A stretch of DNA of 64,000 nucleotides from contig NZ_RCTF01000001.1 in NCBI RefSeq assembly GCF_003667445.1, forward strand, positions 1 through 64,000, given 5' to 3'. The position numbers were made by a program, and so were the translations under genes. The notes beneath the pieces are model-generated. The model did no database searches. It was not told where the DNA came from and saw only the letters and a list, made by a program, of their open reading frames with translations. Positions 29,713 through 36,877 of the stretch are shown here, one piece after another; position 1 is the first letter of the stretch, and each line of letters opens with the position of its first letter. The DNA is from Xanthobacter tagetidis (GTDB lineage: Bacteria; Pseudomonadota; Alphaproteobacteria; Rhizobiales; Xanthobacteraceae).

Positions 29713-30843
29713 TCAGGAGCGATTGGAGCCGTCCTGAGCCGAACGGCTGGCGGCACGGGAGCGCCGCGCCAGCCACCAGCCGAATGGCTTTGGCCAGAGG
29801 TCCCATCCCGGTGCGCCTAAGAGCACGTCGGCGGCGTGGAGCGCCCAGTTCGGATTGGCGAGCATCTCCCGGCCGAGGGCGACGAGGTCGGCGTCCTCCC
29901 GCGCCAGCGCCGCCTCGGCCTCAGCCGCTTCCGTGATGCCGCCGACGGCGATCACGCATGCCCCGGTCGTCCGCTTCAGCCGGCTCGCGAACGGCATCTG
30001 GAAGCCCGGGCCGCGGGGCACCATCATGTCGCTGCGGGGCAGGATCATGCCGCCGGAGGAGCAGTCCACAAGGTCTACCCCGGCGGCGATCAACGCCGTC
30101 ACGAGCACCTGCGAATCCTCCAGCGACCAGCCGACGCCGATCCCATCCACGGACGAGATCCGGCAGGCGAGCGGCTTGTGCGGCGGCCATGCGGCCCTCA
30201 CCGCTGCCACCACCTCCAGTGGCAAGCGCATGCGCCCCTCGATCGGGCCGCCATAAGCGTCGACCCGGGTGTTGGACAGCGGCGAGAGGAAGCTGTGCAG
30301 CAGATAGCCGTGGGCCATGTGGATCTCGACCAGGTCCACGCCCGCCGCATCGGCACGCCGGGCGGCCGCCGCGTAGGCCTCAACAATCCGGATCCTGTCG
30401 GACGGACCCAAGGCGCGGGGGACGTGAGCGCCCGGCGCGGCCGGCACATCCGTGGGTCCGAGCACGTCTGCACCAGCGGGATCCGACACCGGCCGGAAAC
30501 CCTCCCAGGGAGCGGAGGTCGCCGCCTTGCGCCCGGCATGTTGGAGTTGCACCCCGAACGCCGCCCCGCAGGCGTGCACCGCCTCTGCGACTCCTTCGAG
30601 CGCGCGCGCCTGCGCATCCTCCCAGAGCCCGAGATCAAGCGCCGTGGAGCGCCCTTCAGGGGTCACCGCGGTGGCCTCCGCCATCACCAGCCCCGCCCCG
30701 CCGAGGGCGAAGCGCGCCAGATGCGCCTGGTGCCAAGGCGTCGCCAAGCCCTCGGGCGCGCTGTAGGTCTGCATGGGCGAGACCACGACGCGGTTCTTCA
30801 GCCTCAGGCCGCGCAGGTCGAGCGGCTGGAACAGCCGGGCCAT
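29713..30843 (-). CDS. Old Yellow Enzyme family NADH:flavin oxidoreductase (YqjM-like)
   Basis: The 376-residue FMN-dependent ene-reductase fold starts MARLFQPLDLRGLRLKNRVV and contains MQTYSAPEGLATPWHQAHL, MAEATAVTPEGRS, GVQLQHAGRKA, HMAHGYLLHSFLSPLSNTR, DAYGG and a C-terminal FMN-phosphate loop (VALGREMLANPNWALHAA). The His/Tyr-type active-site segment sits in HMAHGYLLH. Likely role is reduction of an activated carbon-carbon double bond in a pathway enone or enoyl ester, or redox cycling; the substrate is unknown. It is the last gene of the leftward operon with the atypical acyl-CoA dehydrogenase, one base after that gene's stop. The family also includes 2,4-dienoyl-CoA reductases, but no Fe-S/FAD extension is present here. 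Confidence 0.9.
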   Translation of the reverse strand: MARLFQPLDLRGLRLKNRVVVSPMQTYSAPEGLATPWHQAHLARFALGGAGLVMAEATAVTPEGRSTALDLGLWEDAQARALEGVAEAVHACGAAFGVQLQHAGRKAATSAPWEGFRPVSDPAGADVLGPTDVPAAPGAHVPRALGPSDRIRIVEAYAAAARRADAAGVDLVEIHMAHGYLLHSFLSPLSNTRVDAYGGPIEGRMRLPLEVVAAVRAAWPPHKPLACRISSVDGIGVGWSLEDSQVLVTALIAAGVDLVDCSSGGMILPRSDMMVPRGPGFQMPFASRLKRTTGACVIAVGGITEAAEAEAALAREDADLVALGREMLANPNWALHAADVLLGAPGWDLWPKPFGWWLARRSRAASRSAQDGSNRS

Positions 30844-30844
30844 C

Positions 30845-31993
30845 TCAGCCAAGGCCCTGGTGCATGCCCTTGGCGATGATGGTGCGCTGGATCTGCGAGG
30901 TGCCACCGCCGATGGTGCTCTGCATGCCCTCGCGGAAATAGCGCTCCATGTCGGAGGCCGGGAGCATGGAGTGCCCGCCGAGAATCTGCATGCCCATGCG
31001 CGAGACGGTCTGGAGCGTCTCGGAGGCGAACAGCTTGCCCATCGCCACCTCCTTGGCGCAGGGCTCGTGCCGCGAGGCGAGCTCGGCGGCGCGGTAGACC
31101 AGGAGCCGCGCGGCGTCCACCTGGGTCTGCATGTCGGCGAGCATGTGGCGGATCACCTGGAAGTCGAAGATCGGCCGGTCGAACTGCTCACGCTCGTGGG
31201 CATAGACGAGCGCGTCGTTCACCGCGGTCTGGGCGTTGCCCACATAGGCGGCCGAGACCGCGATGCGCTCCAGTTCCAGGTGATCGGTGATGATTTCCCA
31301 GCCCTGCCCCTCGCGGCCGAGCAGGTTGGCGGCGGGCACGCGCGCGTCGTCGAGGAAGATCTCGGTGGTGCCGGTGGCGCGCCGCGCCAGCGTCGGCAGG
31401 CGGCGGATATCCACGCCGGCCGTATCGTTGGGCACCAGCAGCACCGAGAGGCCCCTGTGCTTCTCGGTCTGCGGATCGGTGCGCACCAGCATCTGGATGG
31501 TGACGTTGCGCGCCGCGGCGCCGCTGCACCAGAGCTTCTGGCCCTTGATGATGAACTCCTCGCCGTCGCGATGCGCGCGGGTGCGCGTGCTCGCCGCGTC
31601 CGACCCGGCCGAAGGCTCAGAGATGGAGATGGAGAAGCGCCGCGCGCCGCTCATGAACGGCTCCAAGTATTCCGCCTTCTGCGCGTCGTTGCCGAACTTC
31701 ACGATATTCATGGCGGTGAAGGTGGGCACCAGGACGGCGGTCGCGAAGTCGAAGCCGAACTTGCCGAGCCCCTCGCACATGAGCGCGTAGTCGAAGATGT
31801 CGCCGCCATAGCCCCCATGGTCTTCGGGGATCAGCAGGCGCAGCCAGCCTTCCTGCGCGATCTTTTCATACCCCTCGTACGGATAGGTACGCGCTTCATC
31901 CTCCTTGCGGATGTACTCGCGGGTGATCTCCTTCTCCATGAAGCGGTCGACGGTGTCGCGCCAGGCGCTCTGTTCGCTGTTGAGGAAATTCAT
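30845..31993 (-). CDS. Acyl-CoA dehydrogenase with relocated catalytic base
   Basis: A 382-residue acyl-CoA dehydrogenase-fold protein: ISISEPSAGSDAASTRTRA (residues 122-140), GQKLWCSGA, EREQFDRP, GGHSMLPASDMERYFRE. In place of the usual YEGT glutamate it has IGGGTSQIQ (361-369), with Gly363 where the acid normally stands. Glu242 in LELERIAVSA lies where isovaleryl-CoA dehydrogenase keeps its base (Glu254, in a DLERLVLA context), which suggests an isovaleryl-type geometry and a branched acyl substrate. Its start overlaps the MaoC gene end by four bases. This enzyme differs in kind from the acyl-CoA dehydrogenase at 17968. The residue alignment was made by eye. Confidence 0.9.
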   Translation of the reverse strand: MNFLNSEQSAWRDTVDRFMEKEITREYIRKEDEARTYPYEGYEKIAQEGWLRLLIPEDHGGYGGDIFDYALMCEGLGKFGFDFATAVLVPTFTAMNIVKFGNDAQKAEYLEPFMSGARRFSISISEPSAGSDAASTRTRAHRDGEEFIIKGQKLWCSGAAARNVTIQMLVRTDPQTEKHRGLSVLLVPNDTAGVDIRRLPTLARRATGTTEIFLDDARVPAANLLGREGQGWEIITDHLELERIAVSAAYVGNAQTAVNDALVYAHEREQFDRPIFDFQVIRHMLADMQTQVDAARLLVYRAAELASRHEPCAKEVAMGKLFASETLQTVSRMGMQILGGHSMLPASDMERYFREGMQSTIGGGTSQIQRTIIAKGMHQGLG

Positions 31994-32475
31994 TTCGCCG
32001 CGGGCTCCGCAAGGGTGAAGGGATCATTGGCGGGCGGCAGCAGCCGCGCGCCCCGGATGAGCAGGCTGAACTCGCAGCGCATGACGTGCTCCCGGCGCTG
32101 GTTGGCGCCGACCAGTTCGAGCGTCGCCACCCCGCCGCCGCCGTCCTTCGCGCGTAGCGCGAGGATCTCGGCGCGCGCCCACAGGGTGTCGCCGATGAAG
32201 GTGGGCCTGAGAAAGCGCAGGCGGTCGACGCCGTAGAAGGCGTCAAGCACGCTCGAATCGAACGGCAGCAGGGCGTTGACGATTGAAAAGACCAGTGAGC
32301 CCTGCACCACCCGCCGGCCGAAGCGCGCGGTCTTGGCAAATTCCTCGTTGGCGTGGATCTCCAGCCAGTTGCCGGTGAGCATGCAGAAATTGACCACGTC
32401 GGTCTCGGTCAGGGTGCGCCCGCGCGAGACCTTGGCCTGGCCTACCTTCAGTTCGGGAAACGGCTGGTCGATCAT
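31990..32475 (-). CDS. MaoC-like hot-dog hydratase with Asp-to-Asn change
   Basis: A 161-residue hot-dog-fold protein resembling R-specific enoyl-CoA hydratases. The active-site helix reads TGNWLEIHANEEFAKTARFG (residues 34-53) followed by VVQGSL. In PhaJ-type enzymes the motif is D-x-N-P-x-H, with Asp five residues before the His; here that position is Asn36 and the His is His41. Some family members with this pattern act on unusual enoyl-CoA or dicarboxyl-CoA esters. It sits second in the leftward operon between a crotonase and the atypical acyl-CoA dehydrogenase, and its stop overlaps the dehydrogenase start (ATGA). Catalytic competence is uncertain. Confidence 0.85.
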   Translation of the reverse strand: MIDQPFPELKVGQAKVSRGRTLTETDVVNFCMLTGNWLEIHANEEFAKTARFGRRVVQGSLVFSIVNALLPFDSSVLDAFYGVDRLRFLRPTFIGDTLWARAEILALRAKDGGGGVATLELVGANQRREHVMRCEFSLLIRGARLLPPANDPFTLAEPAAK

Positions 32476-32496
32476 TTTTCGCTCATCCTTTCCTGG

Positions 32497-33276
32497 TCAC
32501 CGGCCCTGCCAGACCGGCGGGCGCCCTTCGGCGAAGGCCCGCGGGCCTTCCTCGGCATCGGCGCTGGCATAGACCGCGCGATGCAATTCAGCGCCGCGGA
32601 CCAGCCCGGCCGCGCAGCCGAGGTCCATGCCCGCGGCGAGCGTCGCCTTGGCGGCCAACACCGAGAGCGGCGCGTTCCGGACGATCGCGGCGGCGACGGC
32701 GCAGGCGCGCGCCAGCACCGCCTCCGGCGTCGGCTCCAGATGGTTGACGAAGCCGTGGCGCCACAGCTCCTCCACGGGCACGGGCGCGCCGGTGAGCACC
32801 ATCTCGCTCAGCACCGCCTGCGGCAGCATCCACAGCAGCGGCACCGCCCATGCGGTGCCGCGACCGAACCTCGCCTCGGAGATGGCGGCGCGCGATCCGG
32901 CGAGGCCGACGCGGATGTCGGCGCCCATAGCGAGCAACATGCCGGCGCCGCTGAAATGCCCGCCGAGCGCCGCGACCACCGGCTTTTGGACCGTCCGCAG
33001 GCGCGCCTGGAACGGGTCGGCGATGCGCGCGAGGAGATCGGCGCCACCTGCCCGGACAGCCGCCATCTCCTTGAGATCCATGCCGGCGCAGAAGGTGCCG
33101 CAAGGGGCGGCGGCAAGCACGACGGCGCCGATCGACGCATCGGCATCGATGCGCTCCCAGGCGGCGGTGAGCGCGTTCGCCATCGAGGCGCTGAGCGCAT
33201 TGCGGCGTGCGGGCCGGTTGAGGGTGACGCGCGCGATGCCGTCGGCGACGGCAAACTCGACCTCTTCCGCCTCCAT
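32497..33276 (-). CDS. Crotonase-fold protein lacking one catalytic glutamate (paralogue)
   Basis: A 259-residue crotonase. It has TFCAGMDLKE (residues 61-70), GAGMLLAMGADIRVG (110-124), Leu114 where rat hydratase has Glu144, and Glu134 matching Glu164. Sequence and lesion match the protein at 25652-26434, including CGTFCAGMDLKE and EGPRAFAEGRPPVW, so the two arose by duplication within the island. It is the first gene of the leftward operon that continues to MaoC, acyl-CoA dehydrogenase and the OYE-type reductase, 21 bases before MaoC. The start is ATG 33276. The reaction is probably not ordinary hydration. Confidence 0.86.
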   Translation of the reverse strand: MEAEEVEFAVADGIARVTLNRPARRNALSASMANALTAAWERIDADASIGAVVLAAAPCGTFCAGMDLKEMAAVRAGGADLLARIADPFQARLRTVQKPVVAALGGHFSGAGMLLAMGADIRVGLAGSRAAISEARFGRGTAWAVPLLWMLPQAVLSEMVLTGAPVPVEELWRHGFVNHLEPTPEAVLARACAVAAAIVRNAPLSVLAAKATLAAGMDLGCAAGLVRGAELHRAVYASADAEEGPRAFAEGRPPVWQGR

Positions 33277-33392
33277 GGCGAGGGGCCCTTCCTCCAGGAC
33301 TGGCCCAATGGCGGGCCGGGGCGCTCGGCGGCGTCCTTCTGTCTCCGGAGCTTAGAGCCGGGGCCGGCGGCGGGTCAAACAAAAATCCATCT

Positions 33393-33414
33393 TGCGGAAC
33401 TCATTTTCGAAATA
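33393..33414 (+). promoter_or_regulatory. Proposed IclR operator, site 3
   Basis: Core TGCGGAACTCATTTT at 33393-33407, followed by a short dyad TTTCGAAA (33405-33412). A left half TCC precedes it as in site 1. It lies 116 bases from the crotonase start and about 131 bases before the AtuA-type gene. Confidence 0.6.
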
Positions 33415-33538
33415 TGCTTGACTTTCCCCTCGGCCGCGACGCACCCTCCGCCAGGATCCGGATCCTGCGGGACCTGCCCCGGCGCGGCGCGGCCTCCCTT
33501 GGGCGTTGCGGGCGAACGTTTTTTCGGGAGTGGTGCGG

Positions 33539-34903
33539 ATGAGGCGGTCGCTGAGGCTCGGGGCTGGTTCCGGCTTCTGGGGAGATGCCCTCGACCCGGC
33601 GGTCGAGCTTCTGGAGCGGGGCGCGCTCGATTTTCTGTCCATGGACTACCTCGCCGAGCTCACGATGGCGCTGCTCCAGCGCCAGCGCCTGAAGGACCCA
33701 GAGGCGGGATACATTCCGGATCTTCCCGCGCACCTATCCGTTCTTCTTCCGATCGCGCGCGCGCGCGGGACGCGCATCGTCTGCAATGGCGGCGGCGCCA
33801 ACCCGCGCGCGGCGGGCGAGCGCATCCGCGAGCTCGCCCGCGAGCTCGGCCTTGCCGGCCTGCGGATCGGCGTGGTCGAAGGCGATGACGTGATGGACCG
33901 GCTCGACGATCTGATCGCGGCCGGCACCGACCTCACCAACCTCGACACCGGCGACACCAACTTCTCCGCCATCCGCAACCGCGTGGTGGCCGCCAACGTC
34001 TATACCGACAGCTCGGGCATCGTGGAGGCGCTCGCCCAGGGGGCGGACGTGGTGATCGCCGGCCGGGTGTCCGACAACGCGCTCTATGTGGGCCCGGCGA
34101 TGCATGCGTTCGGCTGGCGCTACGGCGCATCCGATACCGACCGCATCGCCGCCGCCATTACAGTGGGCCATGTGGTGGAGTGCGCGGCCGCCACCACCGG
34201 CGGCATGTCCTCCCGCTTCGACGAGATGCCCAACATGGGCCGCGTCGGCTTTCCCATCGTTGAGCTTGACGCCGACGGCACCGCGGTCATCACCAAGCTC
34301 GACCACACCGGCGGGCGGGTCGACCGCTTCACGGTCAAGGAGCACCTGGTTTACGAGATCGGCGATCCGAACCGCTACCTGATGCCCGACGGCGTCGCCG
34401 ACTTCACCCGGGTGCATCTCGAGGAGATCGGGCCGGACCGGGTGCGGCTCACTGACATGGGCGGCGGCCCGCGCCCCGAGACGCTCAAACTGGTGGTGGG
34501 CTATGAGGACGGCTGGATCGGCGAGGGCATGATGTTTTTCCCTTGGCCCGACGCATTGGGGCGCGCCGAGAAGGCAAAGCAGACACTGGGCGAGCGCTTC
34601 GAGCGGCTGAAGCTGAAGGCTGACGCGGTGCAGTTCGACCTCGTTGGCATCAACATGCTGCACGGGCCGGCGTCACCCATGCCGGACTACGAGCCGGCCG
34701 AAATCGGGCTGCGCGTCGCGGTCCACACCGCCAGCCGCCAGGAGGCGGAGAAGGTCCGCCGGGCCTGCGCCCAGCTGTGGATCATGGGTCCGGGGGGCAC
34801 CTCGTTCGGCACCCCCATGAAGCCGCGCCCGGTCTACGGCGTGTGGCCGACCCTCGTGCCGCAGTCCGTGGTGACGCAGCGCGTCTCGATCCTGGAGGCC
34901 TGA
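33539..34903 (+). CDS. AtuA-family protein (DUF1446)
   Basis: A 454-residue protein of the AtuA family, named for acyclic terpene utilisation in Pseudomonas; its chemistry is not established. Recognisable segments are LRLGAGSGFWGD at the start, FLSMDYLAELTMALL, CNGGGANPRAA, GVVEGDDVMDRL, NVYTDSSGIVEALAQGADVVIAGRVSDNA (the Asp/Arg-rich signature) and FEGGPGG-like loops (MGPGGTSFGTP). ATG 33539 has GGGAG eight bases upstream; an in-frame GTG six bases earlier is less likely. It opens the rightward operon with its small partner and both carboxylase subunits, the usual companion set of geranyl-CoA or related carboxylases. Confidence 0.9.
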   Translation: MRRSLRLGAGSGFWGDALDPAVELLERGALDFLSMDYLAELTMALLQRQRLKDPEAGYIPDLPAHLSVLLPIARARGTRIVCNGGGANPRAAGERIRELARELGLAGLRIGVVEGDDVMDRLDDLIAAGTDLTNLDTGDTNFSAIRNRVVAANVYTDSSGIVEALAQGADVVIAGRVSDNALYVGPAMHAFGWRYGASDTDRIAAAITVGHVVECAAATTGGMSSRFDEMPNMGRVGFPIVELDADGTAVITKLDHTGGRVDRFTVKEHLVYEIGDPNRYLMPDGVADFTRVHLEEIGPDRVRLTDMGGGPRPETLKLVVGYEDGWIGEGMMFFPWPDALGRAEKAKQTLGERFERLKLKADAVQFDLVGINMLHGPASPMPDYEPAEIGLRVAVHTASRQEAEKVRRACAQLWIMGPGGTSFGTPMKPRPVYGVWPTLVPQSVVTQRVSILEA

Positions 34904-34907
34904 AGCC

Positions 34908-35240
34908 ATGCCCCTGCTTCGCGACTTCGCCTATGTGCGCTCGGGTGACAAGGGCGACGTGGTCTCGGTCGGCGTGATCGCCCGCCGGCCGCAGGATTAT
35001 CCGGTGCTCCTGGCGAGCCTCACGCCCGAGCGCGTCAAGGCGCTGTTCGGCGACTGGGTGCAGGGCGCCGTCGAAATCTATCCCATGGACAATATCGAGG
35101 CCGTGGTGGTGATCATGCGCGGCGCGCTCGGCGGCGGGGCGACCCGGACCCTGCGCCTCGACCAGACCGGCAAAGCCATGGGCAACGGTCTGCTGCGCCT
35201 GGAAGCCGTGATGCCGTCGGGCGGATCGGAGGCCGCCTGA
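34908..35240 (+). CDS. AtuA-related small protein (C-terminal AtuA domain as a separate gene)
   Basis: A 110-residue protein matching the domain found at the C-terminus of many AtuA proteins: FAYVRSGDKGDVVSVGVIARRP at the start, a middle with AVEIYPMDNIEAVVVIMRGALGGG and a C-terminal LDQTGKAMGNGLLRLE. In fused AtuA proteins this segment follows the DUF1446 part directly, so the gene represents a split form. It lies four bases after the AtuA gene, and its stop is immediately followed by the carboxyltransferase ATG. It probably forms a complex with the preceding product. No enzymatic motif is visible. Confidence 0.84.
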   Translation: MPLLRDFAYVRSGDKGDVVSVGVIARRPQDYPVLLASLTPERVKALFGDWVQGAVEIYPMDNIEAVVVIMRGALGGGATRTLRLDQTGKAMGNGLLRLEAVMPSGGSEAA

Positions 35241-36875
35241 ATGACCGCCCCGCCGGACGGCCCCGCGCCGGAAGCCGAGCCGGAGCCCAGGCCGGAAGCC
35301 GCGCGCGAGCCCGCGGCCGACAATGCCGAGGCGTTCCGCCGCCAGTGCGCGGCGGTGGAGGCGGCGCGGTGCCTCGCAGCCGCCGGAGGACCGGCCGAGG
35401 CGGTGGCGCGGCATCAGGCGCGTGGCAAGCTCACCGCGCGTCGGCGCATCGCTTTGCTTCTCGACCCGGCGACTCCATTCCTGGAGATCGGCGCGCTCGC
35501 CGCCCACGGCGTCTATGACGAGCCGGTGCCAGCGGCGGGCATCGTCACCGGCGTCGGCAGCGTCGGCGGGCGCCTCGCCATGATCATGGCGAACGACGCC
35601 ACGGTGAAGGGCGGCACCTATTACCCGCTCACGGTGAAGAAGCAGGTGCGCGCCCAGCAGGTGGCGCGGGAGAACGGCCTGCCCTCGATCTATCTGGTGG
35701 ATTCGGGCGGCGCCTTCCTGCCGCTCCAGGAGGAAATCTTCCCGGACGCGCACCATTTCGGCGCCATCTTCCGCAACATGGCCGAGATGTCGGCGCTCGG
35801 CCTGCCGCAGATCGCCGCCGTCATGGGTTCGTGCACGGCGGGCGGCGCCTATATCCCCGCCATGGCAGATGAGACGGTGATCGTGCGCGGCACTGGCACC
35901 ATATTCCTCGGCGGTCCGCAACTAGTGCAGGCGGCGACCGGCGTGGTCGTGGATGCCGAGACGCTGGGCGGCGCTGACCTGCACACCAGCCGGAGCGCGG
36001 TGGCTGACCACCTGGCGGACGACGACATCGCGGCGCTGGCAACGGTGCGCGCTATCCTCGCCCGCGCGCCCGCATTGCCCTTGCCTGGTCCCGATCTGCC
36101 CCCGGAGCCACCGCTCCGCCCGGCGTCGGAGATCGCCGACCTGATCCCGCAAAGCCCACGCCAGCGCCTGCCCGCCCGCGAGATCCTCGCCCGGCTGATC
36201 GACGGCGGCCGGCTCGACGAATACCGCGCGCGCTATGCCCGCACCATCATCTGCGGCACCGCTGCCATCGAGGGATACCGCGTCGGCGTGCTGATGAATG
36301 ACGGTGTGCTCTATGCCGAGAGCGCGCAGAAGGCGGCGAACTTCATCGAGCTGTGCTGCCAGCGCCAGGTGCCGCTGCTGTTCCTGCACAACATCAGCGG
36401 CTTTATGGTGGGCGAGGAGTACGAGGCGGGCGGCATCGCCCGGCACGGGGCCAAGATGGTCAACGCGGTGGCGACCGCCGCGGTGCCGAAATTCAGCCTG
36501 CTGGTGGGCGGCAGCTACGGCGCCGGCAACTACGCCATGTGCGGGCGCGCCTTCGGCCCGCGGTTGATGGCCATGTGGCCGAATGCGCGCACCTCGGTGA
36601 TGGGCGGGGAGCAGGCGGCGACCGTGCTCGGTTTGGTGCGCGAGGAGCAGTTGCGAAAGGCCGGCCAGAGCTTCGACGCCGACGCGCGGGCGCGCTTCGA
36701 GGCGCCGATCCGCGCCACCTACGCGACCTCGAGCCACCCGATCCACGCCGCCGCCCGCCTGTGGGTGGACGCGGTGATTGAGCCGGAGGATACGCGCGCC
36801 TTCCTCGCCCTCGCACTCGCCATGGCCAAAGGCGGCCCGAAGGGGGAGACGCGCTTCGGCGTGTTCCGGATGTAG
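35241..36875 (+). CDS. Acyl-CoA carboxylase carboxyltransferase (beta) subunit, methylcrotonyl/geranyl-CoA type
   Basis: A 544-residue biotin-dependent carboxyltransferase. After a Pro/Glu/Ala-rich extension (residues 1-~30) come ARGKLTARRRIALLLDPATPF, AVMGSCTAGGAYIPAMADE, FLHNISGFMVGEEYEAGGI, GGSYGAGNYAMCGRAFGPRL and MWPNARTSVMGGEQAATVL, which are the acyl-CoA and carboxybiotin oxyanion segments of the methylcrotonyl-CoA carboxylase subgroup rather than the propionyl/acetyl-CoA subgroup. The subgroup carboxylates the methyl group of a beta-methyl enoyl-CoA. The AtuA companion and the missing liu genes make a terpenoid-type or other branched substrate more likely than leucine breakdown. ATG 35241 directly follows the previous stop. 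Confidence 0.92.
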   Translation: MTAPPDGPAPEAEPEPRPEAAREPAADNAEAFRRQCAAVEAARCLAAAGGPAEAVARHQARGKLTARRRIALLLDPATPFLEIGALAAHGVYDEPVPAAGIVTGVGSVGGRLAMIMANDATVKGGTYYPLTVKKQVRAQQVARENGLPSIYLVDSGGAFLPLQEEIFPDAHHFGAIFRNMAEMSALGLPQIAAVMGSCTAGGAYIPAMADETVIVRGTGTIFLGGPQLVQAATGVVVDAETLGGADLHTSRSAVADHLADDDIAALATVRAILARAPALPLPGPDLPPEPPLRPASEIADLIPQSPRQRLPAREILARLIDGGRLDEYRARYARTIICGTAAIEGYRVGVLMNDGVLYAESAQKAANFIELCCQRQVPLLFLHNISGFMVGEEYEAGGIARHGAKMVNAVATAAVPKFSLLVGGSYGAGNYAMCGRAFGPRLMAMWPNARTSVMGGEQAATVLGLVREEQLRKAGQSFDADARARFEAPIRATYATSSHPIHAAARLWVDAVIEPEDTRAFLALALAMAKGGPKGETRFGVFRM

Positions 36876-36877
36876 CC

